In this document: positions 57,201-64,000 of the stretch, piece by piece
Layout of the letters: each line of letters starts with the position of its first letter
Numbering within the stretch: position 1 is the first letter of the stretch
From: Polytrichum commune
Lineage: Eukaryota > Streptophyta > Polytrichopsida > Polytrichales > Polytrichaceae
Direction: 5' to 3'
DNA length: 64,000 nt
Assembly: GCA_950295325.1 (NCBI GenBank)
Contig: OX485804.1
Location: forward strand, 65,696,033 to 65,760,032
Notes under the pieces: model-generated
Told to the model about the DNA's origin: nothing
Seen by the model: only the letters and a program-made list of their open reading frames with translations
Database searches by the model: none
Program-made: the position numbers and the translations under genes

Positions 57201-60200
57201 AAAATACATCTTTGGATTTCTTCATATGGAAAATATATGTTACATATTAGTTTGGATTTGCTTTTCAAGTGAGTCCTAACCAGGCACAGTGTGCCAACTT
57301 TGGGGTTTCTTTTAGTATGGATTTTTTCTGCAATGCCATTGGTTTAGGAATGCCTCTAGTTGGCTCACAGTAATTTTAGGACTAAAAATGATATGAAGGC
57401 TTATTGCTCCTTACTGCCATGTTTTTCTCAGGAAGGACGAGATGACTTGAAAAAGCGGCCAAAGCCTGCCCCACGATTCATCAGCATCCAGGATGTGAAG
57501 TATGTTCTTGTCGCACTTGTCACTCTCACATGTACAAGAAGGGAGTCTTTTGTATGTGATACTACATTCTGTATTAATGCATAGTCCTCTTTTCTCCACT
57601 TTCTTCCTTGTTTTTCATGAATTGGGTTGACTGGTACTGTATGTCAAAATCCTGCATGAAGTTGCTCTGGTACTAAGACATGGCTCTTGCTGATCAGGGA
57701 TCTGAGAATACCTGTGGAGCGGAAACGTGATGGAGCCACGGGTGAACTTTTTGATCAGTTTGGAGGCATGATGTTTAAGGATGGGTACCTGTACAAATAT
57801 GTCTCCTTGAAGACAATTGATGCGAAGGGAATTGAGCCCTCACTTGATGAGCTGCAGAAATTCCAGAAACCAGGAGAAGATGGCTTGGATGCCCTCGGCC
57901 TCCCTCCTGCAGCAGTGAGAAATCGTGGTCAGTTCATGAAAGGTGATGCCGTGGTGGTTATGGAGGGCGATCTAAAGACACTGATGGGTATTGTGGAGAA
58001 AGTGGATGATGATGATGTGTACATCATACCAAAATATAAGGGTTTGAAGGTATGTATATCTATTTATAGTAAACACATGTCTAGCTAGGAGTTGATGACC
58101 ACTTTTGTATTTAAATTGCATAAGAAGTGTGGGATTCCAGCGAAGTGTTGCAGTTTTGGGTGTCCGGAGGACAGAATCATCCCCATACTTCCATCCTCCT
58201 CACATAATGCTTCTGCTTCCTAGAGATGTTTACAGTCAGCTTCAGCTTCCCTAGCATGGAAGTCAAAAGTTTGCCAGATACCAGCCTGCAAGTAAGGTCC
58301 TACATGTGACTCATCGTGGGTTGGTTCTATTGGACTGTCTTTTAACCATTTGCACTTTTATTGTGTGAGGATGATGTGTGCATGCTTATGTGATCTTGTC
58401 CTTCACCATCCTCCTGCCTATAATGTGTTTTAAATTTAGTGGCTTTCAGCCTTGCACTCACACAATTGTAAGTTGCTCAGTGCCTGAATTGTGTTGCTGC
58501 TGTCTATTTTGCAGGAAACCTTGGTCGTTAAAGAGAAACAGCTGCAAAAGTTCTTTAAGACAGGTGATCATGTGAAGGTTATTGCTGGAACTCATGATGG
58601 TGCTACAGGCATGATTGTGAAAGTTCAAAACAATGTTATCACCATCCACTCTGATACTTCAAGAGAAGATGTAAGTCCTCAACGAATTTTACTGCATAGA
58701 AACATGACCCATAGTGTTTAGACTAACCCTTGCATATTACATCACCCTTAATTAGATTTGTATCTGAGAGCCCTACTTCACTAAGAGCCCTTAAATGACT
58801 CTTTAATAGATTAAATTAGTTCAGATCTTATGGCGTTAGTGTGAGGATGAATTGGATGTAACTGTAGGTTAATGCATTTTCTTAGGCTGTTGATGTACCC
58901 TATCAGTCATATTTTGGTATAAAGCTCTAATGTAGGTTTCCTGTGGCCTACTGTGCAGCTGCGCGTGTTTGCACACAACATTGTAGAAAGCTCAGAGGTC
59001 ACCTCGGGCATGACGAAGCTTGGCGATTATGAATTGCATGATCTTGTTCTTCTTGAGTAAGTCAGGGCGCTGTGTATTCTCTACCTCAGCACTTGGCTCC
59101 CTTACCATGTCTAAGTGCGGGTTACTCCTGCCAAAATCTCAAAGCTTTGCAAACATATATATTTGTTTTTAAGGGTGTCATAGTCAAAGTCAAGGGGGAC
59201 CCTTGTCTTGTAGCCCATTATGAACTTAATTGGTTTCTTTAAGATAGAATACATGTTTACTTCTAGATGTTTTGACCAGATATTGAGTTCCTTCTGTATT
59301 GCTGTCTCCACGACATCCTTTTTGGCATTGCCCACCATTGTAAGTGTACTTCAGGAAACTATCCATACATATGACCAAGTGCAGAATAACATAGCTTTAT
59401 GTGCATGTTGCCTCTACAGCTGTGCTTGCTATTAATTTTTGAGTGGCTTGTCTGTGCAGCCAATCAACAGTTGGAATCATTGTCAGGGTGGAAAAAGATG
59501 CCTTCCAAGTAAGCTGGTGACATCTTTGTTACTTGATAGCTATGAAGCTTGTTTATATGGTGGGTGGATACTCTGTAGCACAAGTATTTGCTACTCTAGA
59601 TTCTTAGTCTTTGTGAACTTGTAAATGTAGTGATGAAACTTCTAAGATGGGAACCTATAGATTTGGAGCTGATTTAGTAATCTCTCTTCTATGTTCTGCA
59701 GATACTCAAAGGGAACCCTGAGAGGCCAGAATTGCTAAGTGTAAAGCCTCGGGACATTCGCAAGAAGGTCTTTGACAGGAAAGTAAATGCTCAAGATCGA
59801 GAAATGAATGTGATCAGCATGAAGGATATTGTGCGCGTTCTAGAGGGACCATTCAAGGTGATGGTCGAAGAGAAACATATATGAGCATGGATTTCCAATT
59901 TTGTTAGATGAATGAAGTGAGCACCAATAAGAAGTGTATGGTTTGAGAAAAGACTATCCAAGTTAATGCACGACTTGCTGATCAGTTACTTGACCCAAGG
60001 AGATACTGCTCATGGGAATGGTTATTCTTTATAACTTGAAACTAGATATTACTATGTAATACTAAGGTGATCTGCTTATATAAAAAAATGTCATGAAGAT
60101 TACAAGAGTGTGTTGATAAGGGTTTGTCCAAGGTAATGGATAAGCTGTGAATGACCAACCTTGATGTAAAGAAAAGAGTAAGGATGCTATACTGCACTGG

Positions 60201-63200
60201 TTAGTAGTAATTTGTTATAAAATTACTAAATCCCAGTACAATATATGTTAAGGTTGACCAACTGTATAGTTTCATAAGTGTATATGTGTCTCTTATCCAC
60301 TTTGCATATCACTTGGGGCCCCCCTCTGTGTCCTCACAGTAATGCCATTGTGAAACCTTCTGCAGGGTAAACAAGGGCCAGTGGAGCATGTGCATCGGGG
60401 CATCTTATTCATTCATGACCGACATCACTTGGAGAATGGAGGATTTTTGTGTGTTCGAGATCGTCAGTGTTCTGCTTTGGGTGGCGTTCGAAATGGAGTG
60501 GATAAAGGCGTAAGTTCTGTGTCAATATTCTGGAAACTTATTTTGAATGTCACAGGAGTTATTATTAAGGTTGGCTAGCATGTGTAATTTTCTGAACAGG
60601 ATGTATTTGTTGCAGAGGATAGGTGCAGCAGGTCCACCAAGACTTGGTGGAATGTCATTGAATGGAAATGTTCTCCAGTCTCCTAGAAGAGATGCTCCAT
60701 ATGCTCCTAACGGTGAGTCCAGCTGGCCATACCTGATTTTAGTTTCTCTTTATGTATTCTAAGTGAAGTTGCAGTTTCATGGTTCAGATGGCAGTACATT
60801 AGAGTACAGCTTGATTTCTTGTATCAGCTACTTGAAATTTACTTGGTGAAGAGTGAGAGGCGTTTTCTTATTGTGGGCTTTGAGGTTGGCACTGTTATTT
60901 GCATGCTTGATGAAATGTGGAGATGCTTGAGGAAATCTTAGTCTCCTCATGTGATGGGTTTGAATGCAGGTGGTGGTTATGGTGGAGGCAGAGGAGGTAG
61001 TGGTCGAGGTGGAGGTGGTGGAGGTGGGAGGAGGAGAGAAGATAGTCTTGTAGGACGTTCTGTGAAGATCCGTCTGGGGCCTTTTAAGGGTTACCGTGGG
61101 CGGGTGGTTGATGCAACTGATTCGACATGTCGCATTGAACTAGAGTCTCAAATGAAAGTTGTTACAGGTGTGGACCTCAGTTGGGTACATGATTTTGTCA
61201 TTTAGTTCTTCTGGCAGAAAGTTACACATTGTTTGTTCTGATCAGAGTGTGTAAAGTGACCCTTTCTGCATCAGTTATTTGCTGCTTGGAAATAGCAATG
61301 TCACTGACATGATGACTGTTGAATGACAGTAAGAAGAGAGCAATTGGCAGATCCTGGAGAGTCACAGTCAAACTCCTACAACAACATTCATCGGTAAGTC
61401 AACTGGAGCTCATTGCCTTTACATTCTATAGGCTCATTTTTTTCATCTGCAAGGGTACTTGTATGATTGTGTCACTTGATGTTGGGGTGTTGAGGTTGAT
61501 GTTCATGCACTGACTGAGGCGGTTACAGGATGTTGCCAGCTTAGGAACCAGGTTGCATACATGAACACCAAATTATGACTAATCATCTATGAGTTTATAC
61601 CTGTAGGGAATCACCTCGATATGGAGCAGGCAGCGAGACTCCCATGCACCCATCCAGGACACCGATGCATCACCCTTCTTACATGACCCCCATGCGAGAT
61701 TCTTCTTTTGGTATTTAATCAAGTGCCTACCTATTTATTTATTTTTCTGGGGGCGAAGGAAATACTGTCTTCAGATATTGTGGTGTTTATTTTTCAATTC
61801 CTGAGTGAAAATTTGGTACTGAAGGTAGTTAATAGTTGCAAGTCTTAAATCTACTGATCAACTCTCATCTGTTCTCTATTTGCTGCAGCCACTCCTAACT
61901 ATGATGGCATGAGGACCCCCATGCGAGACAGAGCTTGGAATCCCCACACGCCAATGACGCCACACAGGTTTGTTGACCTCCGCTTGGAATGGAACTCCAT
62001 CTTTCCCGGCTTTGTCAGAGAATCTTGCAGACCTCTAGCTAGAGTGCAGTGCTGGTTACTGTGAATATACTAATGCATAGGCATGTGCAGACTTATGTTG
62101 CTGTCTGCTCCTTTATCTATATGAAAGGAGTAGAGTTCTGTTTTCTAGTGTAGTCTTTGGCCCCTGTATACATGGAGAGTAATCTGGTGCCTGTCTGATG
62201 ATGTAAACAATACTGCTGACGGTCAAATTGATCTAAGAGTGGTGGCAGACATTTCTTTACTGTTATTCCATTCTCAGTATTACCCTTGTCATCTCCATGT
62301 GTATCTTTCCCTCTTGTCACTCTGCCTTGCTGCCACCTTCCCTCTCTCCACCTATGCAGTTCAATATTCTTGACTCAGAAATTGCCTTTCCAGTCCTGTG
62401 TTTCCTTAAGTTTTGTCTGCCAATAAGCCACCGCTGATGCTTTAGCTATGAGAGCTGAGGACAGTTGCACCTTAATAATTAAGGTTGAGAGATCTCCTCT
62501 GTTGAGTTCATGGAGACAAAGTTTGGTGAGAGTGAGCTGTCAAGTGGTGTTCATTATCTTTTGTATCATGGGATTGTGAAGAACTGGACCTAAAGAAGCA
62601 GGAAGGGGACATTGTTCTGGTTTAGTTAATTGGATTGTGAGAACTTGTGCATGAAGGATCGGCCACGTTTCATAATGTCCTTCTTTGAATACACTTGGCC
62701 ATTTGTTGTTGCATTATGATGTCTATTGCTATTGTTTCTGAACTGTGGCGTTCTTTCTACTATGGCGAGGTCAGGAACAATGACTGGGATGATGCAAACC
62801 CAGCTACATGGGATGCACCTACCTCAACCCCTCAGTACCAGGTTTGTTGTAATCTATATATGCCCATTACCTAATGGAAGATGTGAGGGCTGAAGTGTTC
62901 TTGTCAAGTGGCGATAATGTGGCTTCTGAACTAATTAGCACTGTGTCGAGCAGTTGGTGAAGGAACAACAGTGTAATGTTTCACGTAATATACCACCAGT
63001 GGAAATGACAGGCTGAAGATGGCATGGACATGACTAGTTTAAATCAGAGCAGCTGGCTTTTGGATCTCAGAACTTTTATGATGAAGTGTAATTATTGGAT
63101 CTATTGTTCTTGGGAATTGTTTGATAGTGGCTTAAGGTACAAAGTTGTCCTTGGATTGTCCAGTGATCTGATCTTGATCATGTGCTGTATTTTTTATCAA

Positions 63201-63971
63201 TTTATTTGCAGCCTGGTACTCCTGGTGGGAGGGCATTTGAGGCGCCTACACCAGGGGCCAGCTGGTCAGCGCCAACCCCTGGTGCTAGCTTCAGTGAGGC
63301 TGGCACACCTACAGAGCCTGCACCTACTTATGGTATGTGTCAATATCATGACTTTCTCTCTTTTGGTTTGGCTACTCTTCAGATTTCATGGACAGTAGAG
63401 TTATCCTAAGATTTCATGACTATCTGACTGGGAGTTTTGTCTGGAGTTGGCCCCCAAAATTTTCCATTGGTTGTTCATATACATCAATCATTTTCTTTCC
63501 ACTTGTGGTCCATGCTTTGAGGCAGTCTTTGATTTTGAATGAATAGCAACCTATTTTGGTTTAATGAGGGTCAAACTTATGGTCGCACTCTTGGCATGCC
63601 AAAATGAGTTTGACCTTAATGGTCCGGTATAGAATATACCTCGTTCAAACCTCCGTGCTACCTGAGAGCTTGCACCAAAAATTTCTCAACCATGGAAGTT
63701 GCATACAAAACCACCAACTCCAAACCAAAAATCCCATTGAGTTAAAAGATTGTGTATTGAATGTGTATTGCTTAAATCATTATTATTCTCCTCTATATTA
63801 TGCTTGCTCTCATAACTTCTTGTTTTGCAGCTGCTCCAAGCCCTTACTTGCCAGGAACCCCTGGTGGTCCACCAATGACTCCAGGAGTACCATCATATCT
63901 TCCCGGTACCCCAGGTGGACAGCCAATGACTCCAGGAACTGGAGCACTGGATCCCACATCTCCTGCCATTG
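54273..63971 (+). CDS. SPT5: Transcription elongation factor SPT5, 3' part beyond the window
   Basis: Twenty-two exons: 54273-54422, 55277-55439, 55606-55742, 55975-56073, 56210-56365, 56610-56768, 57014-57097, 57432-57499, 57698-58049, 58515-58670, 58959-59056, 59460-59508, 59702-59857, 60366-60509, 60616-60712, 60970-61167, 61330-61393, 61607-61710, 61889-61967, 62775-62841, 63212-63332, 63831-63971. They join in frame to 947 codons, and the last exon ends at a GT donor, so the gene continues. The N terminus (1-104) is a Glu/Asp-rich tail. The NGN domain begins at WMVKC (about 179) and includes LMQKYID, HLKGYLYIE and ITL-type VTLVPIKEM. KOW motifs include VRVKTGIYKGDLAKVVDVD, FMKGDAVVVMEGDL, FKTGDHVKVIAGTHDG, MKDIVRVLEGPFKGKQG and VKIRLGPFKGYRGRVVD. 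A Gly/Arg-rich stretch lies at about 690-710. From about 780 comes the C-terminal repeat region with TPM(H/R) and PGTPGGPPMTPG units, targets of CDK phosphorylation. With SPT4 it forms DSIF on RNA polymerase II. Confidence 0.95.
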
Positions 63972-64000
63972 GTACGTGTGAAAAATAAGAATTGCGAATG

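Overview
The window is nuclear DNA of a land plant. It has three recognisable host genes: an intronless AP2/ERF transcription factor at 1.1 kb, a nine-exon mitochondrial processing peptidase beta subunit at 33-37 kb, and the first 22 exons of transcription elongation factor SPT5 at 54-64 kb. All introns I traced follow GT-AG with T-rich acceptors. Intergenic DNA is AT-rich and packed with old transposon fragments. A non-seed plant (bryophyte or lycophyte) would fit the transposon content, but this is an inference with low confidence.

The largest object is an unusual non-LTR retrotransposon on the minus strand at 10,983-24,733 (copy A). It is 13,751 bp long and bounded by a perfect 12-bp target-site duplication. 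From 5' to 3' it carries a 1.7-kb leader, an ORF1 with an RRM-like segment and a C-terminal coiled coil, a long array of 18-bp repeats that can encode Lys/His/Tyr hexapeptides, an exact 2A-type ribosome-skipping motif (GDIESNPGP), an apurinic-type (EEP) endonuclease, a reverse transcriptase, RNase H, a CCHC knuckle, a C-terminal domain resembling a PD-(D/E)XK nuclease, and a terminal hairpin. A 5'-truncated second copy (copy B, plus strand, 44,875-51,067) has its own 12-bp duplication and sits inside a small inverted-repeat element. Copies A and B share the 3' hairpin, with compensatory base changes in its stem. The layout resembles dual-endonuclease LINEs of the Dualen/RandI type with a 2A peptide added. 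Both copies are inactivated by stops and frameshifts.

The insertion history can be read directly. Copy A landed in an older plus-strand ORF. When copy A and a 355-bp element are removed, each with one duplicated target, the flanks rejoin in frame and lead to a second, decayed 2A-like motif (GDIEINMGP at about 25.35 kb). A second 353-bp element of the same family interrupts the SWIM zinc finger of a degenerate MULE-like transposase (25.97-29.92 kb). A SINE with a 13-bp duplication interrupts the 3' end of an L1-like LINE near 3.4 kb. A 592-bp element flanked by TTAA sits in one half of a direct duplication at 42-44.7 kb, and the other half preserves the empty site.

The remaining stretches are a decayed multi-copy tandem repeat at 7.1-9.4 kb, a foldback element at 6.2 kb, a second LINE remnant at about 40.3-41.2 kb, and otherwise featureless AT-rich DNA. 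The MPP-beta and SPT5 genes share short upstream elements: CCAATGAGAG, TGGTCNCGGGC and a telo-box. The three host genes show no functional linkage beyond being neighbours.
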